NCBI RefSeq assembly: GCF_900638585.1
Contig: NZ_LR134523.1
Location: 310,001-374,000 of the forward strand
Source: Aedoeadaptatus ivorii
Lineage (GTDB): Bacteria; Bacillota; Clostridia; Tissierellales; Peptoniphilaceae
Reading direction: 5' to 3'
DNA: 64,000 nucleotides
Both the position numbers and the translations under genes were made by a program. The notes under the pieces are model-generated. The model had not been told where the DNA came from and did no database searches. It was given only the letters and a program-made list of their open reading frames with translations. Positions 1 through 7,936 of this stretch are shown piece by piece. Position 1 is the stretch's first letter; each line of letters begins with the position of its first letter.

Positions 1-723
1 AGGGCGATTCTTCTGCTCCACGGAAACCGCGCCTCGTCGGGTGCCATGGAACCGCTCGCCGCGCCGCTTTCGGCATATGGGGCGGTCTATGTGCCTGATA
101 TGCCTGGCTTCGGCGAAAGTACCTACAATCACCGCCTGCGCCGCGTGGAGGACTACGGGGCGATGATGGCGGAATTTCTCGCGGCAAAAGAACTGGAGGA
201 TGTCGTGGTGGTAGGCTGGTCCTTCGGCGGCGCCGTGGCGATGGAACTCGCCAAACAAAGCGAACGCGTAAGCGCTCTGGTGCTCCTTTCCGCCGTCGGC
301 GTGGGCGGGGTGACCCTACCGGGACTTCGGGGCGAGGCGCAGAAGTATGCCCATCTGCCGCGGCAAGAGGCGAAGCGGATGCGAATCGAGGAGATGCTCG
401 GCACCTATCTCTTTCACGGCGAGCTCCCCCGGGCGTATCTCCACTTGTTGGAAGAGGCGCTGAAGCAAAAAAACCCGCTGGACATCTACCGGGCGCTTCG
501 GCGCTATCGATGCACGGCGCCGCGGGATCTGCCGGCACTCATCATCCACGGCAAGGGCGATCGGGTGATTCCCGTATCGGACGCCATGGCCACGGCGGCG
601 GCCTATCCCCGCAGCGAGTTGCTCTTGTTGGAAGGGGGGCATTTTCTGCTCTACAACCAGCGCGATGCGGTGCTTCGCGCCATCGTGGATTTTCTCGCCG
701 CGCACCCGAAAAAAGCACCGTAA
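1..723 (+). CDS. alpha/beta hydrolase, N-terminus outside window
   Basis: Serine hydrolase of the alpha/beta fold, probably an esterase-like enzyme on a small substrate; the substrate cannot be told. The frame is open from base 1, so the first ATG at base 46 is probably internal: the codons before it encode LLLHGN, the oxyanion-hole strand of this fold. The nucleophile elbow reads GWSFGG, the likely acid lies in GKGDRVIP, and the likely histidine in GGHFLLY near the end, so the catalytic set looks complete. In biotin operons a BioH-like protein has this form, but no biotin genes are visible. The gene converges on the VanZ-like gene downstream. Confidence 0.8.
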   Translation, partial: RAILLLHGNRASSGAMEPLAAPLSAYGAVYVPDMPGFGESTYNHRLRRVEDYGAMMAEFLAAKELEDVVVVGWSFGGAVAMELAKQSERVSALVLLSAVGVGGVTLPGLRGEAQKYAHLPRQEAKRMRIEEMLGTYLFHGELPRAYLHLLEEALKQKNPLDIYRALRRYRCTAPRDLPALIIHGKGDRVIPVSDAMATAAAYPRSELLLLEGGHFLLYNQRDAVLRAIVDFLAAHPKKAP

Positions 724-741
724 GCCGAAGTGGCCCCGGTG

Positions 742-1284
742 CTATCGATTGTATATGCGGGGATCGAATCGGCGCTGGGCCTTGGCGATGCCGTAGCCGA
801 TCAGAATGCCGCACATATTCAAGATCCAGTCGTCGATGTCGGCGCTTCGGCCCACGAAGTACTGCAGGGTTTCGATCGCCAAAAACGCCGCTCCATAGAG
901 AGAAAGGCAGGATAGGAGGCCGCGGAATCGCCGAAACAGAATGGGCGTGGCAAAGCCCAAGGGGATGGCGATCAGGACATTGCCCCATACATTCAAAAAG
1001 AAACCCTGAAAGCTCGCGTAGTCGCGAAAGGAGCGCATGGTGGCAAAGGGCACCAGATTGATGCGCCAATCCTCTGTCGCGGTGTCGATGCCCAAAGTGA
1101 CGCCGCCGTTTTCGAGATTGGTATTGGCGATCAAGAGAAAAAACAGAATCCATAGGCAATAGGTGGAAAAGGCCAAGAGCAATCGCTCCCGCTTGCGATT
1201 GCTCTTTTTTTTGTATTTGCCGAAACACTGGGCGCGTAGAAAGGAAAAGGACAAGAAGGATACGAGCACAATGATCGGCGTCAT
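742..1284 (-). CDS. VanZ-like membrane protein
   Basis: Small integral membrane protein of the VanZ-like family, about 180 residues with four or five hydrophobic segments. Family features seen are NLVPF, a GN-x-IPLGF stretch in the middle, ETLQ, and a C-terminal RSADIDDWILN motif. VanZ itself raises teicoplanin resistance by an unknown mechanism, and most relatives have no assigned role. The ATG at 1284 has a weak ribosome site. A TTG 24 bases upstream, preceded by GGGGCGG, is an alternative start. It lies 17 bases behind the HAD gene and is probably co-transcribed with it. Confidence 0.75.
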   Translation of the reverse strand: MTPIIVLVSFLSFSFLRAQCFGKYKKKSNRKRERLLLAFSTYCLWILFFLLIANTNLENGGVTLGIDTATEDWRINLVPFATMRSFRDYASFQGFFLNVWGNVLIAIPLGFATPILFRRFRGLLSCLSLYGAAFLAIETLQYFVGRSADIDDWILNMCGILIGYGIAKAQRRFDPRIYNR

Positions 1285-1301
1285 TTTACAGATGTATCGG
1301 A

Positions 1302-1949
1302 TCAAACAAACCGCCCCGGATCCAAATTTTCGAGGTCTTTGACGGTCTCGTCGGAATGGGCCAAGACATCGTCCCAATGGGGTTGGTTGTGTTCGTCCCA
1401 TACGCCTACGGTATAAAAGCCCGCCTCTTTCGCCGAACGCAGCGCATAGGGAGCGTCGTCGAAAAAGACGATGTCCTCGGGCGCGACCTCGAGCCGTTCG
1501 GCCAAGGTGTCGAAATAGCGGCGGTCGCTTTTTTGGAGCCCCACGGAATCGCAGGTCTGAATAAAGGCGAAGTACTTTTTCAAATCGAAGCGGGTGAGCG
1601 CCGGGGCGAGAAGCGCTTCGTTGGTCGCCGTGGCGAGAACGGTGGGAACGAGGCGCGCCGACTTTTCGACCAGCGCCGCCGCACCGGGCTTTAAGAGCAG
1701 CGTCTCGCTATAGCCCAAGTAGAGGATGGAACTCATCTCTTCGTAGATGGCGGGCACGGCGTCTTCGAACTGGAAGTATTCCTTAAAGAACTTCGACGAT
1801 TGCGATAGGCTCATGGTCGAGATGGTCTGATCGATCTCGTCGGTATAGGTAAGCCCCCGGGATTCGATGAAGTTGCGGCCCAAGTGGCGCCACAGACCCA
1901 TGGAATCGATCAGGGTGCCGTCGAAATCGAAAGCGATGGCTTTTTTCAT
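1302..1949 (-). CDS. HAD-family hydrolase (phosphatase, phosphoglycolate/beta-phosphoglucomutase type)
   Basis: Haloacid dehalogenase-type phosphohydrolase of 215 residues. The N-terminal FDFDGTLIDS motif supplies the nucleophile Asp8 and the general acid Asp10. LATATNE fits motif II, and FFDDAPYALRSAKEAG is the C-terminal magnesium-binding DD motif. A helical cap lies between the first two, as in the Gph/beta-phosphoglucomutase subfamily, which acts on small phosphorylated metabolites. The substrate is not predictable. The start is supported by AGAAGGAG upstream of the ATG. It sits between dppA and the VanZ-like gene on the same strand. Confidence 0.85.
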   Translation of the reverse strand: MKKAIAFDFDGTLIDSMGLWRHLGRNFIESRGLTYTDEIDQTISTMSLSQSSKFFKEYFQFEDAVPAIYEEMSSILYLGYSETLLLKPGAAALVEKSARLVPTVLATATNEALLAPALTRFDLKKYFAFIQTCDSVGLQKSDRRYFDTLAERLEVAPEDIVFFDDAPYALRSAKEAGFYTVGVWDEHNQPHWDDVLAHSDETVKDLENLDPGRFV

Positions 1950-1961
1950 AGCGGACTCCTT

Positions 1962-2792
1962 CTAACTGCGGCAGATGGCTTCGAGCGCCATCAGCATATT
2001 CAACAGATCCCGGGCGGTGTCGAGGCTGGCGTTGATCCGATAGCCGTCTAAGCGTATGATGCCGGGGATCATCTCCGCCTTGTCGGCGTGGAGGGTGGAA
2101 TTCATTTCGATGGTGAGATTGTAGGGCGGCGGCAAATCGCCCCGGGGCATTTCGGCGAAGTCCTTGGCGAGGACTTCGCGCACTTTGCTCCGGATCTCGG
2201 TCTCGACCACCTGAAAATTGCGGTGCAGTACCGCGTCGTGGGCGAGGCTTTCTTTGGTGATGACGTATTCGACATAGGGCATATAGCCTTCGAGAATCAG
2301 TTGATTATACAATCCCTTGTCGCCGATCACCAGTCCCACGGGGATGTCTTTTTCCCTGGCGTAAAAAGTGTTGATCATCGCCTCGGAGCACTTGATGCCG
2401 TTGATGGTGACGCGGTGAAAATCGGTGGAGTAGCTGTGGTCCATATTGGCCATATGCTGGCCGCCACCGGCGTGGTAGCCCAAAAAGATCACCAGGTCGT
2501 GGTCGGAAAGCCCCGTCATCATATATTCCCGTCGGGGGTAGCCGCTGATCAGTTCGATGCGGGGATCCAAGGCGCTTAAGGCGAGGTAGTCGAGGTTTTT
2601 GCCTTCCCCGTGGCTGTCGGCGACGGTGATGGCGGTGATCGCATCGTTTTGGGGGCTTTCCTGAATGCCTTTTATCAGCGCCTGAAAGTGGGCGTCGATG
2701 GCGGCGAGGTAGCGGGTGCGCTGTTTGAACTCGTCGGAAAACTTGTCGACGCCGGCGATGCCCTCCATATCAAAGGAGATGTATATTTTCAT
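1962..2792 (-). CDS. dppA: M55 family D-aminopeptidase DppA-like
   Basis: Zinc-dependent D-aminopeptidase of family M55, which in Bacillus subtilis releases D-alanine from D-Ala peptides and helps recycle cell-wall peptides. The zinc-ligand motif SFDMEG at the start gives Asp8 and Glu10. DSHGEG and YHAGGG carry the further histidine ligands, and the length of 276 residues fits the family. A longer open frame runs upstream across the divergent tadA start, but the ATG at 2792 has an AAGGA site and begins exactly at the family N-terminus MKIYISFDMEG. It is divergent from tadA with a 56-base gap. Confidence 0.9.
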   Translation of the reverse strand: MKIYISFDMEGIAGVDKFSDEFKQRTRYLAAIDAHFQALIKGIQESPQNDAITAITVADSHGEGKNLDYLALSALDPRIELISGYPRREYMMTGLSDHDLVIFLGYHAGGGQHMANMDHSYSTDFHRVTINGIKCSEAMINTFYAREKDIPVGLVIGDKGLYNQLILEGYMPYVEYVITKESLAHDAVLHRNFQVVETEIRSKVREVLAKDFAEMPRGDLPPPYNLTIEMNSTLHADKAEMIPGIIRLDGYRINASLDTARDLLNMLMALEAICRS

Positions 2793-2848
2793 AGCCGTTC
2801 CTTTCCGTGTTACTATAAGAGAAAAGACGATCGAAAAGAGGTGTTTGC

Positions 2849-3295
2849 ATGAACGAACAATGGATGCGCGAAGCCTTAAAAGAAGCGCGGCGTGCCTACG
2901 AAAAGAACGAAGTGCCCATTGGCTGTGTGGTGGTCTCGGATGGCGAGATCGCAGGCCGGGGGCACAATCTTTCACAAGGGCGCAAAAATCCCCTTTTGCA
3001 CGCAGAAATAATCGCCCTCGATGCCGCCGCAAAAAGCGGAAAACTGCGCCGCGGCGAGGCGGATTTGTATGTCACAGTGGAGCCTTGCCCCATGTGTATG
3101 GGGGCGATCTTAAACGCCCGCATTCGCCGCTTGTATATCGGCGCGGACAATCCTCGCTTCGGCGCCGCGGGTTCGGTGGTGGATCTGTCGGCATATCGCG
3201 CCTTTAATCACAGCGTGATCGTAGAGCGGGGGCTTTTGAAAGCGGAATGCGGCGCATTGATGCGCGATTTTTTTGAAACGCTCCGAGCGGACTAG
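2849..3295 (+). CDS. tadA: tRNA adenosine(34) deaminase TadA
   Basis: Zinc deaminase that converts adenosine 34 of tRNA-Arg(ACG) to inosine. The catalytic HAE motif gives His51 and Glu53, and the second zinc motif PCPMC gives Cys80 and Cys83. The length of 148 residues and the C-terminal helix with a DFFETLR end match bacterial TadA rather than free-base deaminases. The start follows an AGAGGTG site. Its stop overlaps the end of the convergent hexapeptide-repeat gene by four bases. Confidence 0.92.
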   Translation: MNEQWMREALKEARRAYEKNEVPIGCVVVSDGEIAGRGHNLSQGRKNPLLHAEIIALDAAAKSGKLRRGEADLYVTVEPCPMCMGAILNARIRRLYIGADNPRFGAAGSVVDLSAYRAFNHSVIVERGLLKAECGALMRDFFETLRAD

Positions 3296-3720
3296 CAGCG
3301 CCTTCCGTCGGCCTCGTCGAGCTCTTCTTGGGTAAGGCCACGCACGATCGAAAACGGGCTTCCCGATGCCACCGCGCGGGAGGGAACTTTGGCGGTGTCG
3401 TTTAAGACGGTCTTCGCCTCGACGATGGAATAATCGCCCACATAGACCTCATGTCCCGTCATGACCTCGTCTTTTACGGTGGCATAGGCGCCGATTTGGC
3501 TGCCGCGAATGCGCGCGTGTTCGCCGATATGGGCGTAGGCGCCTATTTTTGTGGTCGCGCCCGCAGCGCCCAGAATCTCCGTGCCCTTTTCGATATGCGC
3601 GCCGCCTTCGATGAAGACCGCGCCTTCGGTGGCGTCGATGGTGACGTGTTCGTCGAGGACGGCGCTCTCGTCGATCTTTGCATCGCCTTTAATGGTTATG
3701 GATTCGCTGTACTGTTTCAT
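3292..3720 (-). CDS. left-handed beta-helix (hexapeptide-repeat) protein
   Basis: Protein of 142 residues made almost wholly of hexapeptide-type repeats (AKIDESA, AHIEKGT, AHIGEHA, and similar), so it should fold as a left-handed parallel beta helix and form a trimer. It resembles gamma-carbonic-anhydrase-like and acyltransferase proteins. It is shorter than most, and I do not see the full set of three zinc histidines, so enzymatic activity is uncertain. A GAGGT site supports the ATG. It is divergent from the AI-2E-like gene with a 43-base gap. Confidence 0.7.
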   Translation of the reverse strand: MKQYSESITIKGDAKIDESAVLDEHVTIDATEGAVFIEGGAHIEKGTEILGAAGATTKIGAYAHIGEHARIRGSQIGAYATVKDEVMTGHEVYVGDYSIVEAKTVLNDTAKVPSRAVASGSPFSIVRGLTQEELDEADGRRC

Positions 3721-3763
3721 AATGTACCTCGTTTCGGGTATATTTCTTCCGGGAGGAAGATAT

Positions 3764-4291
3764 ATGGATATTCGAACGGTATTGTACGCAATCAGACACC
3801 GGGCGGCGGGCTATCTGCGGGGCATGGCCCTCGGGGCGCTCGCCACCTGGGTCGTTCTTATGATCGGTCTGTATTTGCTGCGCGTGCCCTACTGGGGACT
3901 CATCGCCTTCGGGATCACGCTGGTGGATTTGGTGCCGGTGATCGGCGCGGGGATCGTCCTCGTGCCCTGGGGATTTATCGCCCTTTTGTCGGGAGAGGCT
4001 AGACTCGCCTTGGGTTTGGGGATCCTCTTCGGCCTCTGCTTTTTAATTCAAGAGGTGCTGGTTCCCCTTTGGATCGGAAAGAGCGTGTCGCTCCATCCGC
4101 TCGCGAGCCTCGGGATTCTCGTCGCCGCGACCGTGCTTTTCGGGCCCTGGGGCGCGCTGATCGGCCCGGTGGCGACGGTGATCCTTTCCGCCTACCGAGA
4201 TATGCGCGCCGAGCGGGTTGCGGGTAAAAAAATACCTCGTGAGGAAGAAGAGGATTCTGTGCGCTCGCAAGGTGAAGGGAAAGATCAATAA
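3764..4291 (+). CDS. AI-2E-type transporter, C-terminal half only
   Basis: Membrane protein of 175 residues that matches the C-terminal part of the AI-2E (YdiK/PerM/YtvI) transporter family. It has about five hydrophobic segments, the LVPVIGAG segment, the QEVLVPLWIGKSVSLHP loop and the FGPWGALIGP segment typical of that half. Family members usually have about 350 residues. The ATG at 3764 follows a strong GGGAGGA site, and the sequence upstream in this frame lies antisense to the neighbouring gene, so this appears to be a short gene with its own start and not a miscalled one. It overlaps the convergent gene by seven bases. Confidence 0.75.
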   Translation: MDIRTVLYAIRHRAAGYLRGMALGALATWVVLMIGLYLLRVPYWGLIAFGITLVDLVPVIGAGIVLVPWGFIALLSGEARLALGLGILFGLCFLIQEVLVPLWIGKSVSLHPLASLGILVAATVLFGPWGALIGPVATVILSAYRDMRAERVAGKKIPREEEEDSVRSQGEGKDQ

Positions 4292-4809
4292 TTGTGAAAA
4301 TAGATGTCGAGTATCAACGCCGCGGCGAAATACGCCTCTAACGGAAGCGCATCGCTCAGGATGTGGATGTAGTATTCCTTGCCGCCGATCACGGGTCTGC
4401 CGGTGATGGTGGCGAGTTTTTGTTCGTCGTACTCGATAAAAAATTCCCGCGCGCGGACAAAGCCCACCAGATCGAACTTCTTTCGGTTATACCAAAAGCT
4501 GATGTCGGGCATACTGAAGCGCTCTTTATCCTCTTCGAATACGATGCGTCCCTTTCCGTACACCATCGTAAAACCGCGGCTTCCGAACGGGGCGGCGGTT
4601 TTTTTGTGGAGGGAAAAGAGTTCGTTTCCTTCGGCATCGATTAGTGATAAAGTATAGGGTATAATAGGGACTTCACGGAGCAGGACGTCGAAATTGTCCT
4701 TGGCTTCTTCCGTGGCGTTGGTGAGTATCGGCAGTCCTTCTTCGTCGAAGAAGGTGTACTGCATCGATACGGGCGGGGCCGTGGTGGCCCGTAACGTGCA
4801 TCGAATCAT
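4285..4809 (-). CDS. conserved protein, possibly LURP-one/tubby-like beta-barrel
   Basis: A 174-residue protein without signal peptide or membrane segment. Its alternating pattern of short beta strands (FFDEEGLPIL, SLIDAEGNELFSLHKK, FTMVYGKG, YEQKLATI) resembles the LURP-one-related (YxjI) fold, which scrambles or binds lipids in some relatives. The match is by eye and weak. The last part, ALPLEAYFAAALILDIYF, is typical of the final helix in that fold. It stands between convergent and divergent neighbours and has no operon context. Confidence 0.5.
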   Translation of the reverse strand: MIRCTLRATTAPPVSMQYTFFDEEGLPILTNATEEAKDNFDVLLREVPIIPYTLSLIDAEGNELFSLHKKTAAPFGSRGFTMVYGKGRIVFEEDKERFSMPDISFWYNRKKFDLVGFVRAREFFIEYDEQKLATITGRPVIGGKEYYIHILSDALPLEAYFAAALILDIYFHNY

Positions 4810-4879
4810 AGCGTCACATCCTTATCATTTATTGTACTATAAACGGACGAGAAAACAAGAATTGAAGTAGGGAGGAATC

Positions 4880-5113
4880 ATGGAGAAAATCCTCGAAAGA
4901 ATCAACGAATTGGCGAGAGAGGCAAAAGATCGCCCGCTCACCGAAGAAGAACTCGCGGAACGGGATGCGCTCCGCAAGGAATACTTGAAAATCTTTCGGT
5001 CGGGCTTTCGCCAAACCCTGTTAAATACAAAGGTCGTAGACGACGAGGGCAGAGACGTCACGCCGCAAAAACTCAAGGACGCGCAGGTAGAGGAGAGAAA
5101 AGAGGAGAAATAG
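4880..5113 (+). CDS. DUF896 (YnzC-like) small protein
   Basis: A 77-residue cytoplasmic protein of the DUF896/UPF0291 family. It begins with a helix-rich MEKILERINELAREAK segment followed by LTEEELAERDALRKEYL, and the conserved FR-x-GFR segment is present. B. subtilis YnzC binds RNA weakly in vitro and is in the SOS-linked yneA region; the role remains unknown. A GGGAGGA site fixes the start. The stop codon directly abuts the trkA start, so it heads the potassium-uptake operon here. Confidence 0.88.
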   Translation: MEKILERINELAREAKDRPLTEEELAERDALRKEYLKIFRSGFRQTLLNTKVVDDEGRDVTPQKLKDAQVEERKEEK

Positions 5114-6496
5114 ATGCGGGCACTGATCGCGGGCGCCGGCAAACTGGGCATGCGCCTGGCGCGGGCACTGGCGGAAGAAGATGTGGAGATCACGGTACTG
5201 GACAGCGATTCCCGGGTGATCCGAAAGGTGAACAACGAACTCGACGTGCTCACGATTACGGGAAATGCGCTGGATTTTAATATCTTGCGCGAGTTGAATA
5301 TCGAGGACTACGACCTGATTATCGGCACCGTCACCAGCGACGAGTCCAATGTGCTGATCACCAGCATCGCCAAAAAACTCGGCTGCAAGCGGGCCGTGGC
5401 GCGCATCCGCAACCCCGAGTACCACTCCCAAATTCGCCTCATTAAGGAAGAACTCGATATCGACCACGTCATCAATCCCGAGCGGGCGGCGGCCGCCGCC
5501 ATCGAGAAGTATCTGCTAAAGAAGTATTCGCTGATGAGTGACGAATTCGCCGGCGGGCAGGTAAAGCTCGTGGAATTTAATATCGGCACCGAATCGGAAT
5601 TTGTGCATCGCCGCCTGATGGACCTCGACTATTTCGGGGATCTGTTGATCGCGGCGGTCTCTCGGCGGGGCTATACCTTTATCCCCGACGGAGGCACGCG
5701 CCTCGAGAGAAACGACGTGATTCTCGTGATCGGCGCCCGAAAGGACATCGACGAATTCGACCGCAAGTATTCCAAGGTGCAGGCGGTAAAACCCACCCGT
5801 AGCGTGATGATACTGGGCGGCGGAAAAATCGGCGATTATTTGACGAGCCTATTGCTCAAGGACCATATCGACGTATTGGTGATCGAGCGGGATTTCGAAC
5901 GGGCATCGGCGCTGAAGGAGCGCCATCCCGAGGCGGTGGTGATCCACGGCGACGGCACGGACTTTAATCTGCTGGAAGAGGAACTGATCCGTTCCTACGA
6001 CGCCTTTGTCGGCGCCACGGGCATCGACGAGACCAATATCTTAATGGCGCTCTCTATGAAAGAAGAGGGAATGGCGAAATCGGTGGCGAAAATTTCCCGC
6101 GTCAACTTTATGAATGTGTTGGACAAGCTGAATTTAGACGCCACCTTTAATCCCAGCTTTATCACCGCCGCGTTGATCCTCAAGTTGATCCGCGGAAAAG
6201 ACGCCGTGGCGGTCCATTTGATGTACGACGGCGACGCCGAGATCGCAGAGATTCAGCTCGCCGACGACCTCGATATTTTCGACATTCCCCTGGCGGAACT
6301 CGAACTGCCCAAGGGCGTTTTGATCGCCGCCGTGGTGCGAGACCGAAAAGTGATGATTCCCCGGGGGCAGACGGCGCTTCGGCGCGGAGACCGCATTATC
6401 GTCTTTTGTATGCACGAGAACGTCTCTGCCATGAAAGAAATGTTTTATAAGACGAAGAAGGGAGGATGGCTGCATGAACTACGCCGCCGCATTTAA
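5114..6496 (+). CDS. trkA: Trk potassium system regulatory subunit TrkA
   Basis: Cytoplasmic NAD(H)-binding gating subunit of the Trk potassium uptake system. It shows the duplicated layout RCK_N-RCK_C-RCK_N-RCK_C over 460 residues. The first Rossmann loop reads AGAGKLG and ends in the acidic VLDSD; the second reads LGGGKIG with VIERD, so both halves keep the ribose-binding acid. It overlaps trkH by 23 bases, which implies translational coupling. Confidence 0.95.
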   Translation: MRALIAGAGKLGMRLARALAEEDVEITVLDSDSRVIRKVNNELDVLTITGNALDFNILRELNIEDYDLIIGTVTSDESNVLITSIAKKLGCKRAVARIRNPEYHSQIRLIKEELDIDHVINPERAAAAAIEKYLLKKYSLMSDEFAGGQVKLVEFNIGTESEFVHRRLMDLDYFGDLLIAAVSRRGYTFIPDGGTRLERNDVILVIGARKDIDEFDRKYSKVQAVKPTRSVMILGGGKIGDYLTSLLLKDHIDVLVIERDFERASALKERHPEAVVIHGDGTDFNLLEEELIRSYDAFVGATGIDETNILMALSMKEEGMAKSVAKISRVNFMNVLDKLNLDATFNPSFITAALILKLIRGKDAVAVHLMYDGDAEIAEIQLADDLDIFDIPLAELELPKGVLIAAVVRDRKVMIPRGQTALRRGDRIIVFCMHENVSAMKEMFYKTKKGGWLHELRRRI

Positions 6497-7928
6497 TGTA
6501 ATTGGCACCCTCCTCTTGATCGAAAGCGGATTTATGTTGCCTCCCCTGATCTATGCGCGCGTCCATGGAGAGGGGAGTTTTTTCGGCTTTCTGATGACGG
6601 CGGCGCTCCTCGCCGTACTGGGGTTGCTCCTGCGCGCCATCCCGAAGCGCAGGGAAAGGATCCGCGGAAAAGACGGGCTCTTTATCGTGGTATGCGGCTG
6701 GGTATTGGCCTCGATCTTCGGGGCGATCCCCTTGGTACTGGGCGGGGCGACGCCGAACTATATAGACGCCTTGTTCGAGACGGTGTCGGGCTTTACCACC
6801 ACCGGCGCATCGGTGATTGCGGACATCGAATCGGTGGATAAGAGCCTCGTCCTCTGGCGCAGTATGACCCACTGGATCGGCGGCATGGGGATTTTGGTCT
6901 TTACCCTGGCGCTTTTGCCCCGGGCGGGCAACAACGGCTTTCGCATCTTTAAGGCGGAGACGCCGGGGCCCGTGGCGGGGAAGGTAGAACCCAGAATGCG
7001 CGATACGGCACTCGCCCTGTATAAGATTTATATCTCGATCACCTTGCTGCTCTTTGTGCTCTTATGGGCGCTGGGGATGAACGCCTTTGACGCCGTGATC
7101 CACACCCTGGGGGTGGTGGGCACGGGCGGGTTTTCCTCCCATGCCAATTCGATTGGCAATTACGACCTCAATTCGCCCATTATCTTCGTCATGGGGATTT
7201 TTATGCTCGTATGCGGCACGAACTTCAGCCTCTATTCCCGGGCGATGCACGGCAAGGTGCGCGATATTTTTCACGACGAAGAGTACCGCTTTTACTTAAA
7301 GATCGTCGCCATCGCCGTGGTCTGTATTACCGCAAATTTGGTGATAGACCGGGGCATGCGCCCGTTTTACGGGTTTCGCGACGCTTTTTTTCAGGTGAGC
7401 AGCATTATTTCCACCTCGGGATTCGCATCGGTGGACTTCGACCTGTGGCCGGGGTTTTCCAAGAGTATACTGCTTACGCTGTTTTTCTTCGGCTCTTGCG
7501 CGGGTTCCACCGCCGGGGGTATAAAGATGATCCGGATTCTCGTGCTGTGGAAGATTATGAAGCGCGAAATCTTTAAGAGCGTACACCCCGAGGCGGTGAT
7601 GCCGATCCGGATCAACGGCAAGGTGCTGGAAGATCGGATCGTAACGGGGATCGTCGCCTTTGTCTGTGTCTACTTCGTGCTCTTGGTGGCGGGTACCGCC
7701 CTGGTAAGCCTCTCGGGCGTCGATTACGAGACGGCGCTTTCGGGGACGCTCACCTGTCTTTCGAATGTGGGGCCGGGTTTTCGGCTGTTGGGGCCGAGCA
7801 ATACCTTTGTCGCCTTCGGACCGCAATATAAACTGTTGTTTGCCTGCCTGATGCTCTTGGGCAGATTGGAATTTTTCACCGTACTCGCCCTGATCGCACC
7901 GGATCGGGGCCGGCATTTCAGAGAGTAG
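6474..7928 (+). CDS. trkH: Trk potassium channel subunit TrkH
   Basis: Membrane pore of the Trk potassium system, 484 residues with about ten hydrophobic helices. All four selectivity-filter repeats can be read: TTTGAS, GTGGFSS, STSGFAS and SNVGPG. The third intramembrane loop GSCAGSTAGGIK, which gates the pore in TrkH, is present. The start lies inside the trkA end. The next gene, a second TrkA-like protein, follows after eight bases. Confidence 0.95.
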   Translation: MNYAAAFNVIGTLLLIESGFMLPPLIYARVHGEGSFFGFLMTAALLAVLGLLLRAIPKRRERIRGKDGLFIVVCGWVLASIFGAIPLVLGGATPNYIDALFETVSGFTTTGASVIADIESVDKSLVLWRSMTHWIGGMGILVFTLALLPRAGNNGFRIFKAETPGPVAGKVEPRMRDTALALYKIYISITLLLFVLLWALGMNAFDAVIHTLGVVGTGGFSSHANSIGNYDLNSPIIFVMGIFMLVCGTNFSLYSRAMHGKVRDIFHDEEYRFYLKIVAIAVVCITANLVIDRGMRPFYGFRDAFFQVSSIISTSGFASVDFDLWPGFSKSILLTLFFFGSCAGSTAGGIKMIRILVLWKIMKREIFKSVHPEAVMPIRINGKVLEDRIVTGIVAFVCVYFVLLVAGTALVSLSGVDYETALSGTLTCLSNVGPGFRLLGPSNTFVAFGPQYKLLFACLMLLGRLEFFTVLALIAPDRGRHFRE

Positions 7929-7936
7929 GAGGAGCC

